Of a stretch of DNA of 64,000 nt, positions 26,709 to 36,552 are shown piece after piece. The translations under genes and the position numbers were made by a program. Where the stretch lies: contig NZ_JXTE01000004.1 of assembly GCF_000972385.1 (NCBI RefSeq), forward strand, positions 142,484 through 206,483, written 5' to 3'. The notes below the pieces were generated by a model, which was given only the letters and a program-made list of their open reading frames with translations, searched no databases and was not told the origin of the DNA. This DNA is from Streptomyces sp. WM6386. Lineage in GTDB: Bacteria > Actinomycetota > Actinomycetes > Streptomycetales > Streptomycetaceae. The stretch's first letter is position 1, and each line of letters starts with the position of its first letter.

Positions 26709-28061
26709 TCAGCCCCCGACCCGGACCGAGCCGAGGACCCGCCGGATGCCCGACGGCTCGCTCTGCTCCCGGATCTGTACGTACACCTGCGGCTGCCCGC
26801 CGCCGTCCGGGGGAGTCAGCCCGGCCTCGACCACGGAACCGCCGCCCGGGCAGTCGCTCCACGTGCGGACCCGGCCGTGCCACACGGACAGGGTGTGGTC
26901 GCGGGCCCCGTCGTAGTGACAGCCGGGATGAGTGAGGGCGTTCACCAGGGCCGTGACATCGCCCCGCCCGACCATGCCGACGAACATTCCGTCGACGTCC
27001 GCGCCGAGGTCCTGCCACCGCGCCAGGTCGTCCGCGACGGCGAACCCCGGCTGATGGCCGGCGGGCAGACCCAGCACACGCGGATCCCACCCCGAGCCAC
27101 GCACCTGACCGGCCCACGTGGCGGGCACCACGGCCGCGACCCGGCCGGTGGCGTCCTCGATCCGCAGTTCGGTCGGCGCCGACCCGTGGTCCATCAGCGC
27201 GAAGGCCGGGCCGGCCACGGCCACCCCGGCCGCCAGAACGAGCAACCGGTGGCGCCGCCGCCGGGGCCTCGGACCCGTCGCCAGCCGCTCCAGCTCCTCG
27301 GCGAAGGCCCGCGCATCGGGCCAGCGGCGCTCCCGGTCCGGCCGCAGCGCCCGCATCAGGGCCCGCCGTACGCCGGGATCCAGGCCCGGACGCAGCCGGT
27401 CCGGCCGTACGACCTTCCCCGGCGCGCCCGGCACGCTGCCGGTGACCAGGTGATAGCCGACCGCGCCCAGGCTGTACACAGCGGCCCGCGCGTCGATGCC
27501 CGCACTCGGCTCGGCCTGCTCGGGCGGCCGGTATGCCGCCGAACTCGCGGCCGGCGTGAGCCCGGACGCCTCGGCCGGCGTCTTGGCCGGCCCGAGGTCG
27601 GCGAGCAGGACCTCCCGGGCGCCGTCCGGGCCGGTGCGCAGCAAGAGGTTGGACGGGTTGACGTCCCGGTGCCCGATCCCCGCCTCGCGCAGCGCGGCGG
27701 CGGCACGGGCCGCCAGCGCGGTGAGCCGCAGCGCCTCAGGGACGGGGAGCGGACCGTCGTCGAACAGGTCGGCGAGGGTGCCGCCGTCGGCGTACTCCAT
27801 CACGAAGTACGGTCTGCCATCGGGCAGTTCGCCGATGTCGTAGACCTGCACCACCCGCCGCGAACCGGCCCGGCGCAGCAACCGGGCCTCGGACAGGAAG
27901 AGTTCGCGGATGTCCAGTCGGTGCGACCAGTTGTCGGCGAGGACCTTCACGGCGACCGGCGCGTCGAGTGTGTCGTCGTGCGCGAGCCACACGGTTCCGA
28001 ACGTGCCTGTACCCAGGGGGCGTTCGATCCGGTAGCGGCCGATGCGCTCGACGGAGTGCAT
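26709..28061 (-). CDS. Membrane Ser/Thr protein kinase
   Basis: A 450-residue Hanks-type kinase. Gly-rich loop GTGTFGTVW near residue 17, VAVKVL Lys, catalytic loop GHRDVNPSN and metal motif DLG in place of DFG. YRPPEQAEPSA is the activation-segment end. One membrane helix (HRLLVLAAGVAVAGPAFAL) follows, then a roughly 150-residue outside domain with two Cys. The catalytic loop has Asn where most kinases have Lys (HRDLKPxN), so activity may be weak. Start 28061 begins MHSVERIGRYRIE. Upstream is a PP2C-type phosphatase gene on the same strand, separated by a sigma-factor remnant. Confidence 0.87.
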   Translation of the reverse strand: MHSVERIGRYRIERPLGTGTFGTVWLAHDDTLDAPVAVKVLADNWSHRLDIRELFLSEARLLRRAGSRRVVQVYDIGELPDGRPYFVMEYADGGTLADLFDDGPLPVPEALRLTALAARAAAALREAGIGHRDVNPSNLLLRTGPDGAREVLLADLGPAKTPAEASGLTPAASSAAYRPPEQAEPSAGIDARAAVYSLGAVGYHLVTGSVPGAPGKVVRPDRLRPGLDPGVRRALMRALRPDRERRWPDARAFAEELERLATGPRPRRRRHRLLVLAAGVAVAGPAFALMDHGSAPTELRIEDATGRVAAVVPATWAGQVRGSGWDPRVLGLPAGHQPGFAVADDLARWQDLGADVDGMFVGMVGRGDVTALVNALTHPGCHYDGARDHTLSVWHGRVRTWSDCPGGGSVVEAGLTPPDGGGQPQVYVQIREQSEPSGIRRVLGSVRVGG

Positions 28062-28106
28062 ACGACCATCATGCCTGCCCCGCGATCCACAGTGAGGGGA
28101 GCGCCG

Positions 28107-28283
28107 CGTGCCGTCCTCGACCGAGGAGCGGAGGCGGCGCAGGACGTGCTGCTCCAAGTCGCCCGGAAGATCGGCAGGTTCGAGGGCCGCAGCCGATCCA
28201 GCACCTGGCTCCACACGGTCGTCGCCAACTGGGCACGCCAGAAGTACCGCGAACTGAAACGCCGTTCGGCCGAGCGGCCCGAC
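28107..28283 (+). pseudogene. Remnant of an ECF sigma factor gene
   Basis: On the plus strand, between the kinase and phosphatase genes, an open stretch encodes AEAAQDVLLQVARKIGRFEG then SSTWLHTVVANWARQKYREL. This is a recognisable region 2 of an ECF sigma factor (the DAAQDV helix, then FEGRS-x-TWLH and the NxARQKYR helix). Region 1, region 4 and a start codon are missing, and the frame runs into the antisense of the phosphatase gene. It is a decayed gene fragment. Confidence 0.7.
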
Positions 28284-28285
28284 CG

Positions 28286-30664
28286 TCAGTCGTCCTCCTC
28301 GAGCAAACCGATCTCGGCCCAGATCGTCTTGCCCTCGGTGGTGTGCCGGCTGCCCCAGCGCTGGGTGAGCTGGGCGACCAGGAGCAGTCCGCGGCCACCC
28401 TCGTCCCACGTCTTGGCGCGCCGCAGATGCGGGGCCGTGTGGTTGGTGTCCGACACCTCGCAGATCAGCGTGGTCTCGTCGTGGATTAGCCGCAGCCGGA
28501 TGGGGCGCGCGCCGTAGCGGATGGCGTTGGTGACGAGCTCGCTCACCACCAGCTCCGCGGTGAACGACGCCTCCAGGAGCTCCCAGGTGCCCAGCTGGTC
28601 GACGACCTGTTTGCGGATCGGGCCGACGAGCGCCGGGTCGGCGGGGATGTGCCAGGTCGCGACCCGGGCGGCGGGCAGCCCTCGGGTGCGGGCCAGCAGC
28701 AGCGCCACGTCGTCGGCGGAGCCGCCCGCCGGGAGCAGGGTGTGCAGGACCCGGTCGCAGGTCTCCTCCAGCGACTCCGAGTACACCGACAGCGCCTCGC
28801 GCAGCAGTGCGTGACCGGCGTCGGCGTCCCGCTCACGGGACTCGATCAGGCCGTCGGTGAAGAACGACAGCACGGTGCCCTCACGCAGCTCCAGTTCGGC
28901 GGACTCGAAGGGCAGTCCGCCCACGCCCAGCGGCGGGCCGGAGGGCAGGTCGACCAGCTGCGGAGCGGCGCCCGGCGTGATCATCACCGGCGCGGGATGT
29001 CCGGCGCGGGCCAGGGTGCAGCGCCGCGACACCGGGTCGTAGACCGCGTACAGACAGGTGGCGCCGACCTCGCCGGGGCTGCCCTCGCCACCGGCCTCCG
29101 CGGACAGCCGGACGACCAGGTCGTCGAGGTGGGTGAGCAGTTCGTCGGGGGCGAGGTCGATGTCGGCCAGCGTGCGAACGGCGGTGCGCAGCCGGCCCAT
29201 CGTGGCGGAGGCCTGGATGCCGTGGCCGACCACGTCCCCGACGACCATCGCGACCCGCATCCCGGACAGCGGGATCACGTCGAACCAGTCGCCGCCTACC
29301 CCGGCCCGCGCTGCCGGGAGATAGCGCGAGGCCGCGTCCACGGCGGCGGTGCGCGGCAGCTTGCGGGGCAGCAGACTGCGCTGCAGGGCGAGGGCGGTCT
29401 CCCGCTCGCGGGAGAAGCGGCGGGCGTTGTCGATGCACACGGCCGCGCGGGCCGTCACCTCCTCGGCCAGCAGCACATCGTCGGGCGTGAACGGATCCGG
29501 CCGCCGAAACCGTGTCAGCACCGCGACGCCGAGGGTCAGACCACGGGCCTGGATCGGCACCGACATCGTCGAGTGGATGCCGTACTCCTGGACCCGCTCG
29601 CTGCGCGCCGGGTCCCAGGACAGCCACTGGTCGAGCTCCCCGGAGGCCACGGTGGCGACGATGGTGGCGCCCGCCACCAGTGAGTCGGCCTGGGGTGAGG
29701 TGGCCGGGTACGGCTCCAGCTGTCCGGGCTTGACGACGGCCTCGGGGGTGCCGGGGTTGACCGACTGGTGCGCGGCTCGGCGCAGCCCGACCGGCGCGGT
29801 GAGCACCGGCGGCGGATCGCCGTTCTCCTGCGGGTCCAGCAGGTCGATGCTGACGAAGTCGGCGAGCGCGGGCACACAGACGTCGGCGAGTTCCTGCGCC
29901 GTCCGGGTGACGTCGAGGGTGGAGCCGATCCGCACGCTCGCCTCGTTGACCAGCTGGAGCCGCTCCCGGGCGAGGTAGTTCTCGGTGAAGTCGTGCGCTG
30001 CCAGGCACACCCCCCGCACCCGCCCCTCGGCGTCGGTGACGGGGGCCATCCGGGCCAGCCAGGCGTGCGCGGCCCGCTCCCCGCCGGTCCGCATGTACGT
30101 CTGGACGTCCTCGGCGCGGCCCGAGGCGAGCACCCGCAGCAGGTGCCGCTCCAGCTCCGCGCTCTCCGGCTTGCCGCCGATCTCCGACAGCCTGAGGCCC
30201 CGGATGCGCTCCTCGGGCAGCCCGATCACCTCGGCCATGGCGTCGTTGACCCGGGTCAGCCGCAGCCGCTCGTCGTAGACCGCGACGGCGCAGGGCGACT
30301 GGACGAGCGCCGCCGTGGCGAGGGGGCCGTCCGGGGAGCCGGTGACCTCCAGCGGGGTGACCACGAGCCATTGACCCGGGCTGCCGTCCCGCGAGCGTCT
30401 GTGGTGGGCGAGCAGCCAGACGGACACGGTGCCGCCGTCGCGGTGGCGGAGCGTGACGGTGCCGTCCCAGCGCGGGCCCCCGGGCGCGAAGACCGCGTCC
30501 GGACCGCCGTTGACCAGCAGATTCGCGGCGGGGCGACCCAGGACATCAGGAGCGGGGTGGCCCAGCAGGCGCTCGGCGCCGGCGTTCCACTCCCGCACCG
30601 TACCGAGGTCGTCGATGACAGCCCGTGCCGTCGCGGCATCGTCGAACGGGTAGTCCGGGCTCAT
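28286..30664 (-). CDS. PAS-GAF-PP2C (SpoIIE) phosphatase with anti-sigma HATPase domain
   Basis: A 792-residue signalling protein. Two PAS domains (about 1-110 and 130-230), a GAF domain (about 245-400), a PP2C/SpoIIE phosphatase domain (AGVGGDWFDVIPLSGMRVAMVVGDVVGHG with metal Asp residues, about 425-650) and a C-terminal HATPase_c anti-sigma domain (ELVTNAIRYGARPIRL, EGGRGLLLV). Start ATG 30664 has GGAG eight bases upstream. In Streptomyces such proteins link ligand or redox sensing to stress sigma factors through STAS antagonists. A STAS gene lies at 46166 and the neighbouring kinase may act on the same targets (inference). Confidence 0.9.
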   Translation of the reverse strand: MSPDYPFDDAATARAVIDDLGTVREWNAGAERLLGHPAPDVLGRPAANLLVNGGPDAVFAPGGPRWDGTVTLRHRDGGTVSVWLLAHHRRSRDGSPGQWLVVTPLEVTGSPDGPLATAALVQSPCAVAVYDERLRLTRVNDAMAEVIGLPEERIRGLRLSEIGGKPESAELERHLLRVLASGRAEDVQTYMRTGGERAAHAWLARMAPVTDAEGRVRGVCLAAHDFTENYLARERLQLVNEASVRIGSTLDVTRTAQELADVCVPALADFVSIDLLDPQENGDPPPVLTAPVGLRRAAHQSVNPGTPEAVVKPGQLEPYPATSPQADSLVAGATIVATVASGELDQWLSWDPARSERVQEYGIHSTMSVPIQARGLTLGVAVLTRFRRPDPFTPDDVLLAEEVTARAAVCIDNARRFSRERETALALQRSLLPRKLPRTAAVDAASRYLPAARAGVGGDWFDVIPLSGMRVAMVVGDVVGHGIQASATMGRLRTAVRTLADIDLAPDELLTHLDDLVVRLSAEAGGEGSPGEVGATCLYAVYDPVSRRCTLARAGHPAPVMITPGAAPQLVDLPSGPPLGVGGLPFESAELELREGTVLSFFTDGLIESRERDADAGHALLREALSVYSESLEETCDRVLHTLLPAGGSADDVALLLARTRGLPAARVATWHIPADPALVGPIRKQVVDQLGTWELLEASFTAELVVSELVTNAIRYGARPIRLRLIHDETTLICEVSDTNHTAPHLRRAKTWDEGGRGLLLVAQLTQRWGSRHTTEGKTIWAEIGLLEEDD

Positions 30665-30831
30665 CGTCGCCACTCCATCGCGGACACTCACAGTGAACAG
30701 GCGCGTCACTTGAGTGCCAGCCTAGTCCGTCACGCTCGCGCGCGGACGGGAACCCCCTGGGCACCCGGAGGCACCGGCATGGGGGACATCCGGCCGTTGT
30801 GACGCGCGGGGCAGCCGTGTGTGATCGCACC

Positions 30832-30862
30832 CTTGACGGCCCGGTGTGGCACGGCGTCAGAA
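30832..30862 (+). promoter_or_regulatory. Candidate promoter for GH2 gene
   Basis: TTGACG at about 30832 is followed after 18-19 bases by CAGAAT, a fair -35/-10 pair, roughly 65 bases before the GH2 start. No CebR-type box was seen in this gap. Confidence 0.35.
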
Positions 30863-30923
30863 TCTGTGTGTTCACGATCAGTTGTGAGTACTTCTGGGCC
30901 CTGATGAGGGAGAGCCGCACGCC

Positions 30924-33900
30924 ATGACGGTCACTCGCAGATCTGTCCTGATCGCCTCCGCCGCCGCGCCCGCGGCCGGAGCGTTCCTGAGCCCCTCGGC
31001 GGCACTGGCCGCCGAGGCCGCCGCGCAGGGCGCCTCGGGCCGCAGCACGGTCGCCCTGCGCGACGGCTGGCGCTTCGCGCTGGTCAACCCGGGCGGGATC
31101 ACCGACCCGACCGGCGCCTACGCCGGCGCCGCCGACCCCGACTACGACGACTCGGGCTGGCGTCAGGTCGCCGTGCCCCACGACTGGAGCATCGAGCTCG
31201 CCCCCACCACACAGAACGGCACCACCAGCGGCACCGGCTTCTTCCCGGGCGGCCTCGGCTGGTACCGGCTCGCTTTCACCCTGCCGCCCGCGTACGCCGG
31301 CAAGCGGATCTCGGTGGAGTTCGACGGCGTCTACATGGATGCGTACGTGTACTGCAACGGCACCGAGGCCGGCCGCCACCCCTATGGCTACACCGGTTTC
31401 GCCTTCGACGTCACCGACCTGCTGCACACCGACGGCTCCACCGAGAACGTGATCGCGGTCAAGGTGCAGAACCGGCTGCCCAGCAGCCGCTGGTACTCGG
31501 GCAGCGGCATCTACCGCGAGGCCCGCCTCGTCGTCACCGAGCCGGTGCGCGTGAAGCGCTGGGGCACCTACGTCACGACACCGCAGGTCACCGAGGAACG
31601 GGCGCTGGTCCGGGTGCAGACCTCCGTGGTGAACGGGTCCGGCACCGCGAGCCGGGTCGAGATCCGCTCGACGGTCCAGGACGCGCGCGGCCGGACGGTG
31701 ACCCGCGCGGCGACCACGCTGGCCGTCACCGACGAGGCCACGCAGACCCATGAACTCACCGTCCCCGAGCCCAGGTTGTGGGACTTCGACGACCCGCACC
31801 GCTACACCCTGCTCACCGAACTCCGCGTGGCCGGCAAGACCGTCGACACCCACCGCACCCCCTTCGGGATCCGCACCTTCGGCATCGACCCCGACGAGGG
31901 CTTCCACCTCAACGGCACCCACGCCAAGTTCAAGGGCGTCGACCTCCACCACGACCTCGGCGCGCTCGGCGCCGCCGTCAGCATCGACGCGATCCGCCGC
32001 CAGATGACCATCATGAAGTCGATGGGCGTCAACGCCTTCCGCACCTCCCACAACCCGCCCTCGCCGGAGATGATCCGGGTCTGCGAGGAGCTCGGCATCG
32101 TGATGCTGGTGGAGGCGTTCGACTGCTGGAAGACCGGCAAGACGCGCTACGACTACGGCCGGTTCTTCGACGAGTGGTGCGAGAAGGACGCGACCGAGAT
32201 GGTGCTCGCGGCCCGCAACTCGCCCGCCGTGCTGCTGTGGTCGATCGGCAACGAGATCCCCGACTCCACCTCCACCGCCGGACTTGCCATGGCCGACCGG
32301 ATCATCGACGCCATCAGGGCCGTCGACGACACCCGCCCGCTGATCATCGGCTCCGACAAGTACCGGCGGCTGCCCGCCAAGGGCTCGGCGGCCGATCTGA
32401 TGCTGGCCAAGCTGGACGGCCTCGGCCTCAACTACAACACGGCCAAGTCGGTGGACCAGTTGCACGAGGCGTACCCGCATCTGTTCCTCTTCGAGTCCGA
32501 GTCGTCCTCCGAGACCTCGACCCGCGGCGTCTATCAGGAGCCCGAACACCTCAACACCGGCGAGAACCACACCCCGGGCGGACGCGCGGTGTCCTCCTAC
32601 GACAACAACCTCGCCTCCTGGACCATGAGCGGCGAGTACGGGCACAAGAAGGACCGGGACCGTCAGTGGTTCACGGGCCAGTTCCTGTGGTCGGGCATCG
32701 ACTACATCGGCGAGCCGACGCCGTACGACGTCTTCCCGGTCAAGGCCTCCTTCTTCGGGGCGGTCGACACGGCCGGCTTCCCGAAGGACATGTACTACCT
32801 CTTCCGGAGCCAGTGGACCAGCGAGCCGATGGTTCATCTGCTGCCGATGACCTGGAACCACACGGAGGGTGGCACGGTCGAGGTGTGGGCGTACTCCAAC
32901 GTCGCCACCGTCGAGCTGTTTCTCAACGGGAAGTCCCTCGGCACCCGGACCTTCGACACCAAGAAGACCGTCGACGGCCGGGAGTACCTGGAGACCACCG
33001 AGGCCACCGGCGACGACAAGACCTTCACCGACGGCCCCTACCCCGGCAGTTACACGAGCCCCAACGGCAGCGCGGGCAAGCTCCATCTGACGTGGAAGGT
33101 GCCGTACCGGGCGGGGGAGTTGAAGGCGGTGGCCCGCCGCGGCGGCAAGGTCGTCGCCACCGACGTGCTGCGCACGGCAGGCCCGGCGCGTGCCGTACGG
33201 CTCAGCGCGGACCGCAAGTCCCTTTCGGCGGACGGGCGTTCGCTGGTCTTCGTGACCGCGGAGATCGTCGACGCCCGCGGAGTGGTCGTACCCGACGCGG
33301 AGAACCTGATCACCTTCGAGGTGAAGGGCGGCTCCCTCGCCGGACTCGACAACGGGCGTGAGGAGAGCGCCGAGCGCTACCAGGCCGCCACCCGGACCGC
33401 CTTCTGCGGGAAGGCGCTCGCGATCGTGCGGTCGGGCACGGAGCCGGGCGCGCTGAAGGTGATCGCCCGCGTGGAGGGCCTCAAGGCGGGCACCGCGAGC
33501 CTGCACACCGAGCCGGCCCGGTCGGCCGCGACCACTCCTGCGGCCGATTTCGCCCCGGACCACCCGGCACCGCCGAACTATCCGTACGCGGACGCCAGTT
33601 ACTCGGGCCGTCCGGACACCCTCCCCGCCGCCATGCTCGACGGCGACGCGACCACCGGCTGGTCCAACGCCTTCAGCAAGGCCGCCACGGCCCTTCTGCC
33701 GCTCTTCAACGGTGCCAGGGCCGAGGACTGGGTCTCGGTGGACCTCGGACGCACCCGGACCTTCGACCGCGTGGAGGTCTCCTTCACCTTGAGCGCCACC
33801 CACGCCCTGCCCGCCTCCGTCGAGGCCGAGGTGTGGGACGGCAAGCGGTATGTGCGGGTACAGGGCGCGGCGGTCGAGTGGGCCTCGGACTCGGACGCGC

Positions 33901-34022
33901 CGACGGTGATGACCTTCGCTGCGGTCCGAGGCTCCCGACTGCGGCTGAACCTGACCAGTAGCCGCCCGGGAGAGGTGCAGGGGGCGATCCGCATCAGCAG
34001 GCTGGAGATATCCGCCACCTGA
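30924..34022 (+). CDS. Secreted GH2 glycoside hydrolase with discoidin-like domain
   Basis: A 1032-residue exported enzyme. The N-terminus TRRSVLIASAAAPAAGAF is a Tat signal. The GH2 sugar-binding domain (about 40-200), Ig-like domain and TIM barrel follow; the acid/base is Glu444 in SIGNE, and the nucleophile is likely a Glu near 524-526 (FLFESES). C-terminal Ig-like domains lead to an F5/8 type C (discoidin) carbohydrate-binding domain ending the protein (about 870-1032). Family members are beta-galactosidases or beta-glucuronidase-like enzymes; the substrate is not fixed. It lies upstream of a secreted GH9 cellulase on the same strand, suggesting plant polysaccharide breakdown. Confidence 0.9.
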   Translation: MTVTRRSVLIASAAAPAAGAFLSPSAALAAEAAAQGASGRSTVALRDGWRFALVNPGGITDPTGAYAGAADPDYDDSGWRQVAVPHDWSIELAPTTQNGTTSGTGFFPGGLGWYRLAFTLPPAYAGKRISVEFDGVYMDAYVYCNGTEAGRHPYGYTGFAFDVTDLLHTDGSTENVIAVKVQNRLPSSRWYSGSGIYREARLVVTEPVRVKRWGTYVTTPQVTEERALVRVQTSVVNGSGTASRVEIRSTVQDARGRTVTRAATTLAVTDEATQTHELTVPEPRLWDFDDPHRYTLLTELRVAGKTVDTHRTPFGIRTFGIDPDEGFHLNGTHAKFKGVDLHHDLGALGAAVSIDAIRRQMTIMKSMGVNAFRTSHNPPSPEMIRVCEELGIVMLVEAFDCWKTGKTRYDYGRFFDEWCEKDATEMVLAARNSPAVLLWSIGNEIPDSTSTAGLAMADRIIDAIRAVDDTRPLIIGSDKYRRLPAKGSAADLMLAKLDGLGLNYNTAKSVDQLHEAYPHLFLFESESSSETSTRGVYQEPEHLNTGENHTPGGRAVSSYDNNLASWTMSGEYGHKKDRDRQWFTGQFLWSGIDYIGEPTPYDVFPVKASFFGAVDTAGFPKDMYYLFRSQWTSEPMVHLLPMTWNHTEGGTVEVWAYSNVATVELFLNGKSLGTRTFDTKKTVDGREYLETTEATGDDKTFTDGPYPGSYTSPNGSAGKLHLTWKVPYRAGELKAVARRGGKVVATDVLRTAGPARAVRLSADRKSLSADGRSLVFVTAEIVDARGVVVPDAENLITFEVKGGSLAGLDNGREESAERYQAATRTAFCGKALAIVRSGTEPGALKVIARVEGLKAGTASLHTEPARSAATTPAADFAPDHPAPPNYPYADASYSGRPDTLPAAMLDGDATTGWSNAFSKAATALLPLFNGARAEDWVSVDLGRTRTFDRVEVSFTLSATHALPASVEAEVWDGKRYVRVQGAAVEWASDSDAPTVMTFAAVRGSRLRLNLTSSRPGEVQGAIRISRLEISAT

Positions 34023-34062
34023 GTAGCGTCACGGTCCGGACAGCCGGTTCCGGCAACACCCC

Positions 34063-34111
34063 AGGGGCGCGGAGAACTGCGGACCAGCCACGATGGCGCC
34101 GCAGCCGAAAA
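34063..34111. repeat. GC-rich intergenic repeat, copy 3
   Basis: AGGGGCGCGGAGAACTGCGG followed by ACCAGCCACGATGGCGCCGC is the more usual variant of the repeat also seen at 2373 and 20604, without their extra GTATCGAT-containing stretch. It lies just after the GH2 stop. Confidence 0.65.
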
Positions 34112-34195
34112 CGGCCCACCCAGCGGAGTGTTTCGTCTCGTCCGGACCGTTGACGTGGTGTCATGCCTGCAACAAGCATGACCTCGACCGTCTAT

Positions 34196-34209
34196 TGGGA
34201 GCGCTCCCA
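34196..34209. promoter_or_regulatory. CebR operator upstream of GH9 gene
   Basis: TGGGAGCGCTCCCA is the exact 14-bp palindrome bound by the LacI-family repressor CebR, which is released by cellobiose or cellotriose in Streptomyces. It is 37 bases before the GH9 start. A TTGACG at 34150-34155 could be the matching -35. CebR itself is not in the window. Confidence 0.9.
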
Positions 34210-34246
34210 TACCGATCGCACCCGCAGCTCACCGAGGAGCCCGGAC

Positions 34247-36490
34247 GTGAAAAGACGCAGAACCGCCCTGTTGTCCCTGACGGCCCTGCTGGGAGCGGCA
34301 CTTGTGGCCTCCCCGGTGTCCACGGCCGCCGCCGAGGAGGTCGAGCAGCTCAAGAACGGCACCTTCGACACCACCACCGAGCCGTGGTGGGCGTCCAGCA
34401 ACGTCACCGCGGGCCTGTCCGGCGGACAGCTGTGCGCGCAGGTGCCGGGCGGCACCACCAACCGCTGGGACGCCGCCGTCGGCCAGAACGACGTCACCCT
34501 GGTGAAGGGGGAGTCGTACAAGTTCAGCTTCACCGCGAACGGTTCGCCCGCGGACCACGTCGTCCGCGCGATCGTGGGCCTCCAGGTCGCGCCGTACGAC
34601 ACCTACTTCGAGGTCAGCCCCCAGCTCAGCGTGTCCGGCGACTCCTACGCGTACACCTTCACCTCGCCCGTCGACGCCACCCAGGCCCAGGTCGGCTTCC
34701 AGCTCGGCGGCAGCGCGGACCCCTGGCGGTTCTGCGTGGACGACGCCTCACTGCTGGGCGGCGTGCCGCCCGAGGTGTACGAGCCGGACACCGGGCCCCG
34801 GGTGCGCGTCAACCAGGTCGCCTATCTGCCCTCCGGTCCGAAGAACGCCACGCTGGTCACCGACGCGACCGCGAAGCTGCCCTGGCAGCTGAAGAACGCC
34901 GCGGGCCGTGTGGTCGCCCAGGGTTCGACCACGCCTCGCGGCACGGACGCCTCGTCCGCGCAGAACGTCCACTCCATCGACTTCGGTTCCTACAAGAAGC
35001 AGGGCAAGGACTTCACCCTGGTCGCCGACGGCGAGACCAGCCGCCCCTTCGACATCGGCACGAGCGCCTACGAGCAGCTCCGCACGGACGCCGCGAAGTA
35101 CTACTACACCCAGCGCAGTGGCATCGCGATCCGTGACGACCTGCGCCCGGGCTACGGCCGCGCGGCCGGCCACATCGACGTCGCGCCCAACCAGGGCGAC
35201 GGCGACGTGCCCTGCCAGCCGGGTGTCTGCGACTACACCCTCGATGTCACCGGCGGCTGGTACGACGCCGGCGACCACGGCAAGTACGTCGTCAACGGCG
35301 GCATCTCCACCTGGGAGCTGCTGAGCACCTACGAACGCTCCCTGCACGCCCGCACCGGACAGCCCGCCAAGCTCGGTGACGGCACCCTCGCCATCCCGGA
35401 GAGCGGCAACAAGGTGCCGGACATTCTCGACGAGAGCCGCTGGGAGCTGGAGTTCCTGCTGAAGATGCAGGTGCCCGCCGGTCAGCCGCTGGCCGGGATG
35501 GCGCATCACAAGGTCCACGACGAGGCGTGGACGGGCCTGCCGCTGCTGCCGAGCGAGGACCCGCAGAAGCGCGAACTGCACCCGGCGAACACCGCGGCGA
35601 CCCTGAACCTGGCGGCGACGGCCGCACAGGCGGCCCGCCTCTACCGGCCCTACGACAAGGCGTTCGCGTCCAAGGCCCTCACCGCCGCCCGCAACGCCTG
35701 GACCGCGGCCCTCGCCCACCCGGACATCTACGCCGACCCCAATGACGGCACCGGCGGCGGCGCCTACCCCGACAGCGACGTGACCGACGAGTTCTACTGG
35801 GCGGCGGCCGAGCTGTATCTCACCACCGGGGAGAAGACCTTCGCGGACCGCGTGCTCGCCTCGCCCGTCCACACCGCCGACATCTTCGGCCCCCTCGGCT
35901 ACGACTGGGCCCGTACCGCCGCGGCCGCCCGCCTGGACCTGGCCACCGTGCCGAACAAGCTGCCCGGCCGGGACAAGGTGCGCCAGTCGGTGGTCAAGGG
36001 CGCGGACGGCTACCTCGCGACACTCAAGGCACAGCCGTACGGCATGCCGTACGCCCCCGCCGACAACCTCTACGACTGGGGCTCCAACCACCAGATCCTG
36101 CACAACGGCATCGTCATCGCCACCGCGTACGACATCACCGGCGGCTCCAAGTACCGTGACGGCGCCGTGCAGTCCATGGACTACATCTTCGGCCGCAACG
36201 CGCTGAACATGTCGTACGTGACGGGCTACGGAGAGGTGAACTCCCACAACCAGCACGCCCGTTGGTACGCCCATCAGCTCGACCCGAGCCAGCCGAACCC
36301 GCCGAAGGGAACCCTGGCCGGCGGACCGAACTCGAGCATCCAGGACCCCTACGCACAGAGCAAACTCCAGGGCTGCGTCGGTCAGTTCTGCTACATCGAC
36401 GACATCCAGTCCTGGTCGACCAACGAGCACACCATCAACTGGAACTCCGCCCTGACCCGGATGGCGTCCTTCGTGGCCGACCAGACGTAG
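34247..36490 (+). CDS. Secreted GH9 endoglucanase with CBM4/9
   Basis: A 747-residue secreted cellulase. The signal [22 protein letters not shown] is followed by a CBM4/9 domain (about 35-165), an Ig-like CelD_N domain (about 180-280) and a GH9 (alpha/alpha)6 catalytic domain. [10 protein letters not shown] supplies Asp340 and Asp343 (nucleophilic water), and Glu727 in [10 protein letters not shown] is the catalytic acid. Start GTG 34247 has GAGGAG seven bases upstream; earlier codons would include the operator. The CebR box shows induction by cello-oligosaccharides. A long hairpin ends the gene. Confidence 0.93.
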   Translation: MKRRRTALLSLTALLGAALVASPVSTAAAEEVEQLKNGTFDTTTEPWWASSNVTAGLSGGQLCAQVPGGTTNRWDAAVGQNDVTLVKGESYKFSFTANGSPADHVVRAIVGLQVAPYDTYFEVSPQLSVSGDSYAYTFTSPVDATQAQVGFQLGGSADPWRFCVDDASLLGGVPPEVYEPDTGPRVRVNQVAYLPSGPKNATLVTDATAKLPWQLKNAAGRVVAQGSTTPRGTDASSAQNVHSIDFGSYKKQGKDFTLVADGETSRPFDIGTSAYEQLRTDAAKYYYTQRSGIAIRDDLRPGYGRAAGHIDVAPNQGDGDVPCQPGVCDYTLDVTGGWYDAGDHGKYVVNGGISTWELLSTYERSLHARTGQPAKLGDGTLAIPESGNKVPDILDESRWELEFLLKMQVPAGQPLAGMAHHKVHDEAWTGLPLLPSEDPQKRELHPANTAATLNLAATAAQAARLYRPYDKAFASKALTAARNAWTAALAHPDIYADPNDGTGGGAYPDSDVTDEFYWAAAELYLTTGEKTFADRVLASPVHTADIFGPLGYDWARTAAAARLDLATVPNKLPGRDKVRQSVVKGADGYLATLKAQPYGMPYAPADNLYDWGSNHQILHNGIVIATAYDITGGSKYRDGAVQSMDYIFGRNALNMSYVTGYGEVNSHNQHARWYAHQLDPSQPNPPKGTLAGGPNSSIQDPYAQSKLQGCVGQFCYIDDIQSWSTNEHTINWNSALTRMASFVADQT

Positions 36491-36506
36491 CGCGGAAACT
36501 GCTCGC

Positions 36507-36549
36507 CGAGGGGCCCCATGACACTCCCACGAGGTCATGGGGCCCCTCG
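36507..36549. terminator. Bidirectional terminator
   Basis: CGAGGGGCCCCATGAC (36507-36522) and GTCATGGGGCCCCTCG (36534-36549) form a perfect 16-bp stem with an 11-base loop between the convergent GH9 and oxygenase genes. Confidence 0.85.
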
Positions 36550-36552
36550 CGG

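Noticed and set aside
30546..33803. 1085-codon minus-strand frame over the GH2 gene
   Set aside because: Low-complexity antisense shadow (Gly/Arg/Val-rich) without motifs; the plus strand encodes the GH2 enzyme.
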